DNA of 64,000 bases from Ianthella basta (Eukaryota > Porifera > Demospongiae > Verongiida > Ianthellidae). Shown here piece by piece: positions 24,470 through 37,502 of this stretch; the first letter of the stretch is position 1; each line of letters begins with the position of its first letter. The translations under genes were made by a program, and so were the position numbers. The stretch is from the NCBI GenBank assembly GCA_964019415.1, contig OZ025885.1:369501-433500 (forward strand). The letters run 5' to 3'. The notes below the pieces were generated by a model, which was not told the DNA's origin, did no database searches, and saw only the letters and a list, made by a program, of their open reading frames with translations.

Positions 24470-24763
24470 TTCTAGATTGATTTATGTAACCGTCCATCCG
24501 TTATTAGTATTATTCATTTTCGCTTATTATTTTAACCCCCTGTTCGGTTAAAGACATTGCATGATGTATGCTTAATTCTGTAAACACTAGAGACATTACA
24601 TGATGTATGCTTTTCCTGTAAACACCAATGCCTCACGTGACCACCCCCCTATTTATACACCTGCTTGTAAGTGTCATTATAATCACTGATGAAGGCAGCC
24701 GTAGTGCTGCCGAAACGTCTGATACCTGATCCCCTTTGGCTAGTGTCTTTTAGAAATATCAAC
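24470..24763 (-). repeat. Inverted repeat arm, right
   Basis: A 294-bp arm beginning TTCTAGATTGA and ending ATATCAAC, pairing with 23980-24275. It includes a copy of the last codons (CTA GAT TGA) of the Penelope frame, so the arm is a duplicated, inverted 3' end. Confidence 0.95.
24682..24723 (+). ncRNA. Hammerhead-like ribozyme, right Penelope arm
   Basis: The same motif as the left-arm copy, in the opposite orientation: ATCA, CTGATGA, GGCAGC/GCTGCC, GAAAC, GTC, TGAT, all intact. Because the two copies are inverted, only one can be formed per transcript, and a read-through transcript of the whole element would tend to pair the arms instead. Confidence 0.7.
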
Positions 24764-24797
24764 ATGAATCTGCCTAGCCACTCAGGCCTTTACAGCA

Positions 24798-24812
24798 TAC
24801 ATCTTGTCTCAT
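24798..24812 (+). repeat. Satellite sliver between two insertions
   Basis: Fifteen satellite bases, TACATCTTGTCTCAT. They serve as the right target duplication of the Penelope-like insert (24798-24810) and the left target duplication of the next insert (24801-24812). Confidence 0.85.
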
Positions 24813-24930
24813 TTGTTGCTTGAAGGATCACTGGGTTACGCCACCAGCCAACTACACCAGTATTGGTGTTACAGTTGGTTGGGAGGCCCAAAAGGCCCTA
24901 TTAAGTTGGTAAATTGGCAACCAGTGATTC
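24813..24930 (+). repeat. Inverted repeat A
   Basis: Starts TTGTTGCTTGAAGG and runs to GGCAACCAGTGAT. It is the reverse complement of roughly 25198-25315 with few differences. Confidence 0.85.
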
Positions 24931-24962
24931 CCTTCCCCCTAACATCCTACAAAGATGGAAGA

Positions 24963-25007
24963 GCCACAGACAGCTGTTTCGCCCTAATTGGGGCTCATCA
25001 GTGTGGC
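24963..25007 (-). ncRNA. Hammerhead ribozyme, canonical core
   Basis: On minus: GCCACA (helix I), CTGATGA, GCCC-loop-GGGC (helix II), GAAAC, then AGCTGTC ending in the GTC cleavage triplet, and TGTGGC closing helix I with six exact pairs. All invariant core bases are present and spacing is standard. Helix III is the self-complementary ACAGCTGT, giving at most a strained hairpin in a monomer but eight pairs in a dimer. Expected cleavage is after GTC, between 24969 and 24968. Confidence 0.88.
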
Positions 25008-25197
25008 GTACTGATGGTAAAAGGATGAATGCCACCTCCATATGTATCCACCACAAGCTAAAACACTTGTGGTTTCAACACATAGAAGCAGCATAAAATT
25101 AGGGGGAAGCCTCAGCCAAAGACGGCTGGAGTCAGGGTTGTTCAAAGTGACTCTTGCAGTTGGGCCCCTGCAAAGGCTAGGTTTGTTGCTTGAAGGA

Positions 25198-25315
25198 TCA
25201 CTGGTTGCCAATTTACCAACTTAATAGGGCCTTTTGGGCCTCCCAACCAGCTGTAACACCAATACTGGTGTAGTTGGCTGGTGGCGTAAACCCAGTGATC
25301 CTTCAAGCAACAAAC
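25198..25315 (-). repeat. Inverted repeat A'
   Basis: Reverse-complement partner of 24813-24930. Its outer part also pairs with the immediately preceding 25183-25204, making a nested palindrome centred near 25250. Confidence 0.85.
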
Positions 25316-25909
25316 CTAGCCTTTGCAGGGGCCCAACTGCAAGAGTCACTTATGAACAATCTTGTCTCATCTTGCCATTTCTTACTACATCTCGTCTCAT
25401 CTTGCCATTTCTTACTACATCTTGTCTCCTCTTGCCATTTCTTACTAATCTTGTCTCATCTTGCCATTTCTTACTAATCTTGTCTCATCTTGCCATTTCT
25501 TACTACATCTTGTCTCATCTTGCCATTTCTTACTACATCTTGTCTCATCTTGCCATTTCTTACTATATCTTGTCTCATCTTGCCATTTCTTACTACGTCT
25601 TGTCTCATCTCGCCATTTCTTACTATATCTTGTCACATCTTCCCATTTCTTACTACATCTTGTCACATCTTGCCATTTCTTACTATATCTTTTCACATCT
25701 TGCCATTTCTTACTACGTCTTGTCTCATCTTGCCATTTCTTACTATATCTTGTCTCATCTTGCCATTTCTTACTACGTCTTGTCACATCTTGCCATTTCT
25801 TACTATATCTTGTCACATCTTGCCATTTCTTACTAGGTCTTGTCTCATCTTGCCATTTCTTACTATATCTTGTCACATCTTGCCATTTCTTACTATATCC
25901 TGTCACATC

Positions 25910-27790
25910 TTCCATTTCTTACTATATCTTGTTTCATCATGCCATTTCTTACTACATCTTGTCACATCTTGCCATTTCTTACTACATCTTGTCTCATCTT
26001 GCCATTTCTTACTACGTCTTGTCACATCTTCATCTTGCCATTTCTTACTATATCTTGTCACATCTTGCCATTTCTTACTACATCTTGTTTCATCTTGCCA
26101 TTTCTTACTACATCTTGTTTCATCTTGCCATTTCTTACTACATCTTGTCTCATCTTGCCATTTCTTACTATATCTTGTCACATCTTGCCATTTCTTACTA
26201 TATTATGTCTCATCTTGCCATTTCTTACTACATCTTGTCTCATCTTGCCATTTCTTACTACATCTTGTCTCATCTTGCCATTTCTTACTACATCTTGTCT
26301 CATCTTGCCATTACTTACTACATCTTGTCTCATCTTGCCATTTCATACTACATCTTGTCTCATCTTGCCAGTTCTTACATCATCTTGTCTCATCTTGCCA
26401 TTTCTTACTACATCTTGTCTCCTCTTGCCATTTCTTACTACATATTGTCTCATCTTGCCATTTCTTACTATATCTTGTCACATCTTGCCATTTCTTACTA
26501 TATCTTGTCACATCTTCCATTTCTTACTATATCTTGTTTCATCATGCCATTTCTTACTACATCTTGTCTCATCTTGCCATTTCTTACTACATCTTGTCTC
26601 ATCTTGCCATTTCTTACTACGTCTTGTCACATCTTGCCATTTCTTACTATATCTTGTCACATCTTGCCATTTCTTACTACATCTTGTTTCATCTTGCCAT
26701 TTCTTACTACATCTTGTCTCATCTTGCCATTTCTTACTACATCTTGTCTCATCTTGCCATTTCTTACTATATCTTGTCACATCTTGCCATTTCTTACTAT
26801 ATTTTGTCTCATCTTGCCATTTCTTACTACATCTTGTCTCATCTTGCCATTTCTTACTATATCTTGTCTCATCTTGCCATTTCTTACTACATCTTGTCTC
26901 ATCTTGCCATTTCTTACTACATCTTGTCTCATCTTGCCATTTCATACTACATCTTATCTCATCTTGCCAGTTCTTACATCATCTTGTCTCATCTTGCCAT
27001 TTCTTACTACATCTTGTCTCCTCTTGCCATTTCTTACTACATATTGTCTCATCTTGCCATTTCTTACTATATCTTGTCACATCTTGCCATTTCTTACTAT
27101 ATCTTGTCACATCTTCCATTTCTTACTATATCTTGTTTCATCATGCCATTTCTTACTACATCTTGTCTCATCTTGCCATTTCTTACTACATCTTGTCTCA
27201 TCTTGCCATTTCTTACTACGTCTTGTCACATCTTGCCATTTCTTACTATATCTTGTCACATCTTGCCATTTCTTACTACATCTTGTTTCATCTTGCCATT
27301 TTTTACTACATCTTGTCTCATCTTGCCATTTCTTACTACATCTTGTCTCATCTTGCCATTTCTTACTATATCTTGTCACATCTTGCCAATTCTTACTATA
27401 TTTTGTCTCATCTTGCCATTTCTTACTACATCTTGTCTCATCTTGCCATTTCTTACTACATCTTGTCTCATCTTGCCATTTCTTACTACATCTTGTCTCA
27501 TCTTGCCATTACTTACTACATCTTGTCTCATCTTGCCATTTCTTACTACATCTTGTCTCATCTTGCCAGTTCTTACATCATCTTGTCTCATCTTGCCATT
27601 TCTTACTACATCTTGTCTCATCTTGCCAGTTCTTACATCATCTTGTCTCATCTTGCCATTTCTTACTACATATTGTCTCATCTTGCCATTTCTTACTACA
27701 TCTTGTCTCATCTTGCCATTTCTTACTACGTCTTGTCTCATCTTGCCATTTCTTACTACGTCTTGTCTCATCTTGCCATTTCTTACTACA
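25910..27790 (+). repeat. Higher-order satellite blocks of about 600 bp
   Basis: A marker made of a one-base-short unit (CATCTTCCATTTC) followed by TTGTTTCATCATGCC occurs near 25909, 26514 and 27113, spaced about 600 bp. Related markers lie near 19400 and 21470. The series of variants after each marker is similar, including a distinctive TTCTTACATCATC word near 26370, 26970, 27570 and 27630. Confidence 0.7.
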
Positions 27791-30539
27791 TTTTGTCTCA
27801 TTTTGCCATTTCTTACTAAATTTTGTCTCATCTTGCCAATTCTTACTATATCTTGTCTCATCTTGCCATTTCTTACTATATCTTGTCACATCTTGCCATT
27901 TCTTACTATATCTTGTCTCATCTTGCCATTTCTTACTACGTCTTGTCTCATCTTGCCATTTCTTACTACGTCTTGTCTCATCTTGCCATTTCTTACTACA
28001 TCTTGTCTCATTTTGCCATTTCTTACTAAATTTTGTCTCATCTTGCCAATTCTTACTATATCTTGTCTCATCTTGCCATTTCTTACTATATCTTGTCACA
28101 TCTTGCCATTTCTTACTATATCTTGTCTCATCTTGCCATTTCTTACAACGTCTTGTCTCATCTTGCCATTTCTTACTATATCTTGTCACATCTTGCCATT
28201 TCATACTACATCTTGTCTCATCTTGCCATTCCGTACTATATCTTGTCTCATCTTGCCATTCCGTACTATATCTTGTCTCATCTTGCCATTCCTTACTATA
28301 TCTTACTACATCATGCCATCTCTTACTACATCTTGTCTCATCTTGCCATTCCTTACTACATCTTGTCTCATCTTGCCATTTCTTACTATATCTTGTCTCA
28401 TCTTGCCATTTCTTACTACATCTTGTCTCATCTTGCCATTTCTTACTATATCTTGTATCATCATGCCATTTCTTACTACATCTTGTCTCATCTTGCCATT
28501 TCTTACTATATCTTGTCTCATCTTGCCATTTCTTACTATATCTTGTCTCATCTTGCCATTTCTTACTTCATCTTGTCTCATCTTGCCTTATCATACTACT
28601 TCTTGTCTCATTTTGCCATTTCTTACTAAATCTTGTCTAATCTTGCCATTTCTAACTATATCTTGTCTCATCTTGCCATTTCTTACTATATCTTGTCACA
28701 TCTTTCCATTTCTTACTACATCTTCTCTCATCTTGCCATTTCTTACTACGTCTTGTCTCATCTTGCCATTTCTCACTATATCTTGTATCATCTTGCCATT
28801 TCTTACTACATCTTGTCACATCTTGCCATTTCTTACTATATCTTGTCTCATCTTGCCATTTCTTACTACATCTTGTCTCATCTTGCCATTTCTTACTACA
28901 TCTTGTCTCATTTTGCCATTTCTTACTAAATCTTGTCTCATCTTGCCATTTCTAACTATATCTTGTCTCAACTTGTTATTTCTTACTACATCTTGTCACA
29001 TCTTACCATTTCTTACTACATCTTGTCAAATCTTGCCATTTCTTACTACATCTCGTCTCATTTTGCCATTTCTTACTACATCTTGTCTCATCTTGCCAGT
29101 TCTTACTACGTTTTGTCTCAACTTACCATTTCTCACTATATCTTGTCTCATCTTGCCATTTCTATCTACGTCTTTTCTAATTTTGCCATTTCTTACTACA
29201 TCTTGTCTCATCTTGCCATTTCTTACTACGTCTTGTCAAATCTTGCCATTCCTTACTACATCTTGTCTCATCTTGCCATTTCTTACTACGTCTTGTCTCA
29301 TCTTGCCATCTCATGCTATATCTTGTCTCATCTTGCCATTTCTTACTACGTCTTGTCTCATCTTGCCATTTCTTACTATATCTTGTCACATCTTGCCATT
29401 TCTTACTACGTCTTGTCACATCTGGCCATTTCTTACTATGTCTTGTCACATCTTGCCATTTCTTACTACGTCTTGTCACATCTTGCCATTTCTCACTATA
29501 TCTTGTCTCATCTTGCCATTTCTTACTACGTCTTGTCACATCTTGCCATTTCTTACTATATCTTGTCACATCTTGCCATTTCTTACTACATATTGTCACA
29601 TCTTGCCATTTCTTACTATATCTTGTCACATCTTGCCATTTATTACTTTATCTTGTCTCATTATGCCATATCTCATTATATCTTGTCTCATCTTGCCATT
29701 TCTTACTACATCTTGTCTGATCTTGCCATTTCTTACTATATCTTGTCACATCTTGCCATTTCTTACTATATCTTGTCACATCTTGCCATTTCTTACTATA
29801 TCTTGTCTCATCTTGCCATTTCTTACTACATCTTGTCTCATCTTGCCATTTCTTACTGCATCTTGTCTCATCTTGCCATTTCTTACTATATCTTGTCACA
29901 TCTTGCCATTTCTTACTACATCTTGTCACATCTTGCCATTTCTTACTATATCTTGTCTCATCTTGCCATTTCTTACTACGTCTTGTCTCATCTTTCCATT
30001 TCTTACTACATCTTGTCTCATCTTGCCATTTCTTACTATATCTTGTCTCATCTTGCCATTTCTTACTATATCTTGTCTCATCTTGCCATTTCTTACTTCA
30101 TCTTGTTTCATTTTGCCATTTCTTACTACATCTTGTCTCATCTTGCCATTTCTTACTACATCTTGTCTCATCTTGCCATTTCTTACTATATCTTGTCACA
30201 TCTTGCCATTTCTTACCACATCTTGTCTCATCTTGCCATTTCTTACTACGTCTTGTCTCATCTTGCCATTTCTCACTACGTCTTGTCACATCTTGCCATT
30301 TCTTACTATATCTTGTCACATCTTGCCATTTCTTACTATATCTTGACTCATCTTGCTATTTCTTACTACGTCTTGTCACAACTTGCCATTTCTTACTATA
30401 TCTTGTCACATCTTGCCATTTCTTACTACGTCTTGTCTCATCTTGCCATTTCTTACTTTATCTTGTCACATCTTGCCATTTCTTACTACATCTTGTCTCA
30501 TCTTGCCATTTCTTACTATACCTTGTCTCATCTTGCCAT

Positions 30540-31380
30540 TTGTTACTACATCTTGCCACATCTTGCCATCTCTTACTACATCTTGTCTCATCTTGCCATT
30601 TCTTACTACATCTTGTCTCATCTTGCCATTTCTTACTACATCTTGTCTCATCTTGCCATTTCTTACTACATCTTGTCTCATCTTACCATTTCTTACTACA
30701 TCTTGTCTCATCTTGCTATTTCTTACTATATCTTGTCTCATCTTGCCATTTCTTGCTATATCTTGTCTCATCTTGCCATTTCTTACTATATCTTGTATCA
30801 TCATGCCATTTCTTACTACATCTTATCTCATCATGCCATTTCTTACTAAATCTTGTCTCATCTTGCCATTTCTTACTACATCTTGTCTCATCTTACCATT
30901 TCTTACTACATCTTGTCTCATCTTGCTATTTCTTACTATATCTTGTCTCATCTTGCCATTTCTTGCTATATCTTGTCTCATCTTGCCATTTCTTACTATA
31001 TCTTGTATCATCATGCCATTTCTTGCTACATCTTGTCTCATCATGCCATTTCTTACTACATCTTGTCTCATCTTGCCATTTCTTACTATACCTTGTCTCA
31101 TCTTGCCATTTGTTACTACATCTTGCCACATCTTGCCATCTCTTACTACATCTTGTCTCATCTTGTCATTTCTTACTACATCTTGTCTCATCTTGCCATT
31201 TCTTACTATATCTTGTCTCATCTTGCCATTTCTTACTACATCTTGTCTCATCTTACCATTTCTTACTACATCTTGTCTCATCTTGCTATTTCTTACTATA
31301 TCTTGTCTCATCTTGCCATTTCTTACTATATCTTGTCTCATCTTGCCATTTCTTACTATATCTTGTATCATCATGCCATT
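30540..31380 (+). repeat. Higher-order satellite block, 570-bp spacing
   Basis: The rare run TGTTACTACATCTTGCCACA recurs at 30541 and 31111, 570 bp (19 monomers) apart, with shared variants in the following units. Confidence 0.75.
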
Positions 31381-33669
31381 TCTTAATACATCTTGTCTCA
31401 TCATGCCATTTCTTACTATATCTTGTCTCATCTTGCCATTTCTTACTACATCTTGTCTCATCTTGCCATTTCTTACTACATCTTGTCTCCTCTTGCCATT
31501 TCTTACTACATCTTGTCTCATCTTGCCATTTCTTACTACGTCTTGTCTCATCTTGCCATTTCTTACTATATCTTGTCTCATCTTGCCATTTGTTACTATA
31601 TCTTGTCTCATCTTGCCAGTTCTTACTATATCTTGTCTCATCTTTCCATTTCTTACTACGTCTTGTCTCATCTTGCCATTTCTTACTATATCTTGTCACA
31701 TCTTGCCATTTCTTACTATATCTTGTCACATCTTGCCATTTCTTACTATATCTTGTCTCATCTTGCCATTTCTTACTACATCTTGTATCATCTTGCCATT
31801 TCTTACTACATCTTGTCTAATCTTGCCATTTCTTACTACATCTTGTCATATCTTGCCATTTCTTACTACATCTTGCCTCATCTTGCCATTTCTTACTACA
31901 TCTTGTCTCATCTTGCCATTTCTTACTACGTCTTGTCTCATCTTGCCATTTCTTACTATTTCTTGTCTCATCTTACCATTTCTTACTGCGTCTTGTCTCA
32001 TCTTGCCATTTCTTACTACGTCTTGTCACATCTTGCCATTTCTTACTATATCTTGTCACATCTTGCCATTTCTTACCAAATCTTGTCTCATCTTGCCATT
32101 TCTTACTACATCTTGTCTCATCATGCCATTTCTTACTATATCTTGTCACATCTTGCCATTTCTTACTACATCTTGTCTCATCTTGCGATTTCTTACTACA
32201 TCTTGTCTCATCTTGCCATTTCTTACTACATCTTGTCTCATCTTACCATTTCTTACTACATCTTGTCTCATCTTGCTATTTCTTACTATATCTTGTCTCA
32301 TCTTGCCATTTCTTACTATATCTTGTCTCATCTTGCCATTTCTTACTATATCTTGTATCATCATGCCAATTCTAACTACATCTTGTCTCATCATGCCATT
32401 TCTTACTATATCTTGTCTCATCTTGCCATTTCTTACTACATCTTGTCTCATCATGCCATTTCTTACTATATCTTGTCTCATCTTGCCATTTCTTACTACA
32501 TCTTGTCTCATCTTGCCATTTCTTACTACATCTTGTCTGATCTTGCCATTTCTTACTACATCTTGTCTCATCTTGCCATTTCTTAATATATCTTGTCTCA
32601 TCTTGCCATTTCTTACTACATCTTGTCTCATCTTGCCATTTCTTACTACATCTTGTCTAATCTTGCCATTTCTTACTACATCTTGTTTCATCTTGCCATT
32701 TCTTACTGTAGCTTGTCTCATCTTGCCATTTCTTACTACGTCTTGTCTCATTTTGCCATTTCTTACTGCATCTTGTGTCATTTTGCCATTTCTTGCTACA
32801 TCTGTTCTCATCTTGCCATTTCTTACTACGTCTTGTCTCATCTTCCATTTCGTACTACATCTTGTCTCATCTTGCCATTTCTTACTATATCTTGTCTCAT
32901 CTTCCATTTCGTACTACATCTTGTCTCATCTTGCCATTTCTTACTATATCTTGTCTCATCTTGCCATTTCTTACTACATCTTGTCTCATCTTGCCATTTC
33001 TTACTACTTCTTGTCTCATCTTGCCATTTCTTACTATATCTTGACACATCTTGCCATTTCTTACTGCATCTTGTCTCATCTTGCCATTTCTTACTACGTC
33101 TTGTTTCATCTTGCCATTTCTTACTACATCTTGTCTCATCTTGCCATTTCTTACTACGTCTTGTCACATCTTGCCTTTTCTTACTATATCTTGTCTCATC
33201 TTGCCATTTCTAACTACGTCTTGTCACATCTTGCCATTTCTTGCTATATCTTGTCACATCTTGCCATTTCTTACTACGTCTTGTCACATCTTGCCATTTC
33301 TTACTACATCTTGTCTCATCTTGCCATTTCTTACTACATCTTGTCTCATCTTGCCATTTCTTACTACATCTTGTCTCATCTTGCCATTTCTTACTACATC
33401 TTGTCTCATCTTGCCATTTCTTACTATATCTTGTCTCATCTTGCCATTTCTTACTGTATCATGTCTCATCTTGCCATTTCTTACTACATCTTGTCTCATC
33501 TTGCCATTTCTTACTACATCTTGTCTTATCTTGTTATTTCTTACTACATCTTCTTTCATCTTGCCATTTCTTACTATATCTTGTCTCATCTTGCCATTTC
33601 TTACTACGTCTTGTCTCATGTTGCCATTTCTTACTACATCTTGTGTCATCTTGCCATTTCTTACTACAT

Positions 33670-35886
33670 CTTGTCTCATCTTGCCATTTCTTACTACATC
33701 TTGTCTCATCTTGCCATTTCTTACTACATCTTGTCTCATCTTGCCATTTCTTACTATATCTTGTCACATCTTGCCATTTCTTACTACATCTTGTCTCATC
33801 TTGCCATTTCTTACTATATCTTGTCTCATCTTGCCATTTCTTACTACATCTTGTCTCATCTTGCCATTTCTTACTACGTCTTGTCTCATTTTGCCATTTC
33901 TTACTACATCTTGTGTCATTTTGCCATTTCTTGCTACATCTTGTCTCATCTTGCCATTTCTTACTACATCTTGTCTCATCTTCCATTTCTTACTATATCT
34001 TGTCTCATCTTGCCATTTCTTACTACATCTTGTCTCATCTTGCCATTTCTTACTACGTCTTGTCTCATCTTGCCATTTCTTTCTACATCTTGTTTCATCT
34101 TGCCATTTCTTACTACATCTTGTCTCATCTTGCCATTTCTTACTACATCTTGTCTCATTTTGCCATTTCTTAATAAATCTTGTCTAATCTTGCTATTTCT
34201 TTCTACGTCTTGTCTCATCTTGCCATTTCTTACTACGTCTTGTCTAATCTTGCTATTTCTTACTACGTCTTGTCTCATCTTGCCATTTCTTACTACGTCT
34301 TGTCACATCTTGCCATTTCTTACTGCATCTTGTCTCATCGTGCCATTTCTTACTATATCTGTTCTCATCTTGCCTTTTCTTACTACGTCTTGTCACATCT
34401 TGCCTTTTCTTACTACGTCTTGTCACATCTTGCCATTTCTTACTATGTCTTGTCTCATCTTGCCATTTCTTACTTCATCTTGTCTCATCTTGCCATTTCT
34501 TACTACATCTTGTCTCATCTTGCCATTTCTTACTACATCTTGTCTCATCTTGCCATTTCTTACTACGTCTTGTCTCATCTTGCCATTTCTCACTACGTCT
34601 TGTCTCATCTTGCCATTTCTTACTACGTCTTGTCTCATCTTGCCCTTTCTAACTACGTCTTGTCACATTTTGCCATTTCTTACTACGTCTTGTCTCATTT
34701 TGCCATTTCTTACTACGTCTTGTCTCATTTTGCCATTTCTTACTACGTCTTGTCTCATCTTGCTATTTCTTACTACATCTTGTCTCATCTTGCCATTTCA
34801 TACTACATCTTGTCTCATCTTGCCATTTCTTATTACATCTAGTCTCATCTTGCCATTTCTTACTACATCTTGTCATATCTTGCCATTTCTTACTACATCT
34901 TGTCTCATCTTGCCCTTTCTTACTACATCTTGTCACATCTTGCCATTTGTTATTATATCTTGTCTCATCTTGCCATTTCCTACTACGTCTTGTCTCATCT
35001 TGCCAGTTCTTACTATATCTTGTCTCATCTTGCCATTTCTTACTACGTCTTGTCTCATCTTGCCATTTCATACTACATCTTGTCTCATCTTGCTATTTCT
35101 TACTACATCTTGTCTCATCTTGCCATTTCTTACTACGTCTTGTCTCATCTTGCCATTTCTTACTACATCTTGTCTCATCTTGCCATTTCTTACTATCTCT
35201 TGTCTCATCTTGCCATTTCTTACTACATCTTGTCTCATCTTGCCATTTCTTACTACATCTTGTCTCATCTTACCATTTCTTACTATATCTTGTCTCATCT
35301 TGCCATTTCTTACTACATCTTGTCTCATCTTGCCATTTCTTACTCTATATTGTCACATCTTGCCATTTCTTACTAAATCCTGTCTCATCTTGCCATTTCT
35401 TACTACATCTTGTCTCATCTTGCCATTTCTTACTATATCTTGTCTCATCTTGCCATTTCTTACTATATCTTCTCTCATCTTGCCATTTCTTACTACGTCT
35501 AGTCTCATCTTGCCTTTTCTTACTACATCTTGTCTCTTCTTTTCATTTCTTACTATATCTTGTCTCATCTTGCCATTTCTTACGTCTTGTCTCATCTTGC
35601 CATTTCTTACTTCATCTTGTCTAATCTTGCCATTTCGTACTACGTCTTGTCTCATCTTGCCATTTCTCTCTTCATCTTGTCACATCTTGCCATTTCTTAC
35701 GACATCTTGTCTCATCTTGCCATTTCTTACTATATTTTGTCTAATCTTGCCATTTCTTAGTATATCTTGTCTCATCTTGCCATTTCGTACTACGTCATGT
35801 CACATCTTGCCATTTCTTACTACGTCTTGTCACATCTTGCCATTTCTTACTATATCTTGTCTCATCTTGCCATTTCTTACTAAATC
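33670..35886 (+). repeat. Higher-order block, copy 1 of a tandem triplication
   Basis: It shares an ordered series of rare variants with copies 2 and 3: TCTGTTCTCATC, CTTGCCCTTTC, TTCTTTTCATTTC, a 10-bp-short unit (TTACGTCTTGTC) and TCTCTCTTCATC. Offset to copy 2 is 2216 bp for the first part (34180 to 36396) and 1616 bp for the last part (35530 to 37146). The left limit is approximate. Confidence 0.85.
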
Positions 35887-37502
35887 TTGTCTCATCTAGC
35901 CATTTCTTACTACATCTTGTCACATCTTGCCATTTCTTACTACGTCTTGTCACATCTTGCCATTTCTTACTACATCTTGTCTCATCTTGCCATTTCTTAC
36001 TATATCTTGTCTCATCTTGCCATTTCTTACTACATCTTGTCTCATCTTGCCATTTCTTACTACGTCTTGTCTCATTTTGCCATTTCTTACTACATCTTGT
36101 GTCATTTTGCCATTTCTTGCTACATCTTGTCTCATCTTGCCATTTCTTACTACATCTTGTCTCATCTTGCCATTTCTTACTACATCTTGTCTCATCTTCT
36201 ATTTCTTACTATATCTTGTCTCATCTTGCCATTTCTTACTACATCTTGTCTCATCTTGCCATTTCTTACTACGTCTTGTCTCATCTTGCCATTTCTTTCT
36301 ACATCTTGTTTCATCTTGCCATTTCTTACTACATCTTGTCTCATCTTGCCATTTCTTACTACATCTTGTCTCATTTTGCCATTTCTTAATAAATCTTGTC
36401 TAATCTTGCTATTTCTTTCTACGTCTTGTCTCATCTTGCCATTTCTTACTACGTCTTGTCTAATCTTGCTATTTCTTACTACGTCTTGTCTCATCTTGCC
36501 ATTTCTTACTACGTCTTGTCACATCTTGCCATTTCTTACTGCATCTTGTCTCATCTTGCCATTTCTTACTATATCTGTTCTCATCTTGCCTTTTCTTACT
36601 ACGTCTTGTCACATCTTGCCTTTTCTTACTACGTCTTGTCACATCTTGCCATTTCTTACTATGTCTTGTCTCATCTTGCCATTTCTTACTTCATCTTGTC
36701 TCATCTTGCCATTTCTTACTACATCTTGTCTCATCTTGCCATTTCTTACTACATCTTGTCTCATCTTGCCATTTCTTACTACGTCTTGTCTCATCTTGCC
36801 ATTTCTCACTACGTCTTGTCTCATCTTGCCATTTCTTACTACGTCTTGTCTCATCTTGCCCTTTCTTACTACGTCTTGTCACATTTTGCCATTTCTTACT
36901 ACGTCTTGTCTCATTTTGCCATTTCTTACTACGTCTTGTCTCATTTTGCCATTTCTTACTACGTCTTGTCTCATCTTGCTATTTCTTACTACATCTTGTC
37001 TCATCTTGCCATTTCATACTACATCTTGTCTCATCTTGCCATTTCTTATTACATCTAGTCTCATCTTGCCATTTCTTACTACATCTTGTCATATCTTGCC
37101 ATTTCTTACTACGTCTAGTCTCATCTTGCCTTTTCTTACTACATCTTGTCTCTTCTTTTCATTTCTTACTATATCTTGTCTCATCTTGCCATTTCTTACG
37201 TCTTGTCTCATCTTGCCATTTCTTACTTCATCTTGTCTAATCTTGCCATTTCGTACTACGTCTTGTCTCATCTTGCCATTTCTCTCTTCATCTTGTCACA
37301 TCTTGCCATTTCTTACGACATCTTGTCTCATCTTGCCATTTCTTACTATATTTTGTCTAATCTTGCCATTTCTTAGTATATCTTGTCTCATCTTGCCATT
37401 TCTTACTACGTCATGTCACATCTTGCCATTTCTTACTACGTCTTGTCACATCTTGCCATTTCTTACTATATCTTGTCTCATCTTGCCATTTCTTACTAAA
37501 TC
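35887..37502 (+). repeat. Higher-order block, copy 2, lacking 600 bp
   Basis: It matches copies 1 and 3 but lacks exactly 600 bp (20 monomers); the jump is near 37105-37110. Length 1616 bp. It carries the one-base-different short unit CATCTTCTATTTC seen also in copy 3 (copy 1 has CATCTTCCATTTC), so copies 2 and 3 are the closest pair. Confidence 0.85.

Larger units (their letters stand above)
23980..24797 (-). mobile_element. Fold-back Penelope-like retroelement fragment
   Basis: An 818-bp insert with two arms in inverted orientation (23980-24275 and 24470-24763) around a 194-bp centre. The centre encodes, on minus, the C-terminal end of a Penelope-like polyprotein with its GIY-YIG endonuclease motifs. 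Each arm contains a hammerhead-like ribozyme. Penelope-like elements are known for GIY-YIG endonucleases, inverted or tandem terminal repeats and hammerhead motifs, so three independent traits agree. TACATCTTGTCTC flanks it at 23967-23979 and 24798-24810. The reverse transcriptase domain is absent; this is a dead 5'-truncated copy. Confidence 0.85.
24813..25358 (-). mobile_element. Retrozyme-like non-autonomous element with hammerhead ribozyme
   Basis: A 546-bp insert with no coding capacity, bounded by the 12-bp duplication ATCTTGTCTCAT (24801-24812 and 25359-25370). It contains inverted copies of one segment (about 24813-24930 against 25198-25315), a shorter nested inverted pair (25148-25204 against 25295-25350) and a central module with a complete hammerhead motif on minus. 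A module of about 170 bp around the ribozyme is shared, in opposite orientation, with 47150-47325. Small non-coding hammerhead retroelements mobilised in trans (retrozymes) are known in animals; this fits that class or a deleted Penelope relative. Confidence 0.7.

Noticed and set aside
5354-35899. Giant open reading frames of 1529, 1618 and 1848 codons, and hundreds of shorter ones on both strands
   Set aside because: They are produced by a 30-bp repeat whose unit lacks stops in five frames. The same stretch is open in several frames at once and there is no independent codon signal.
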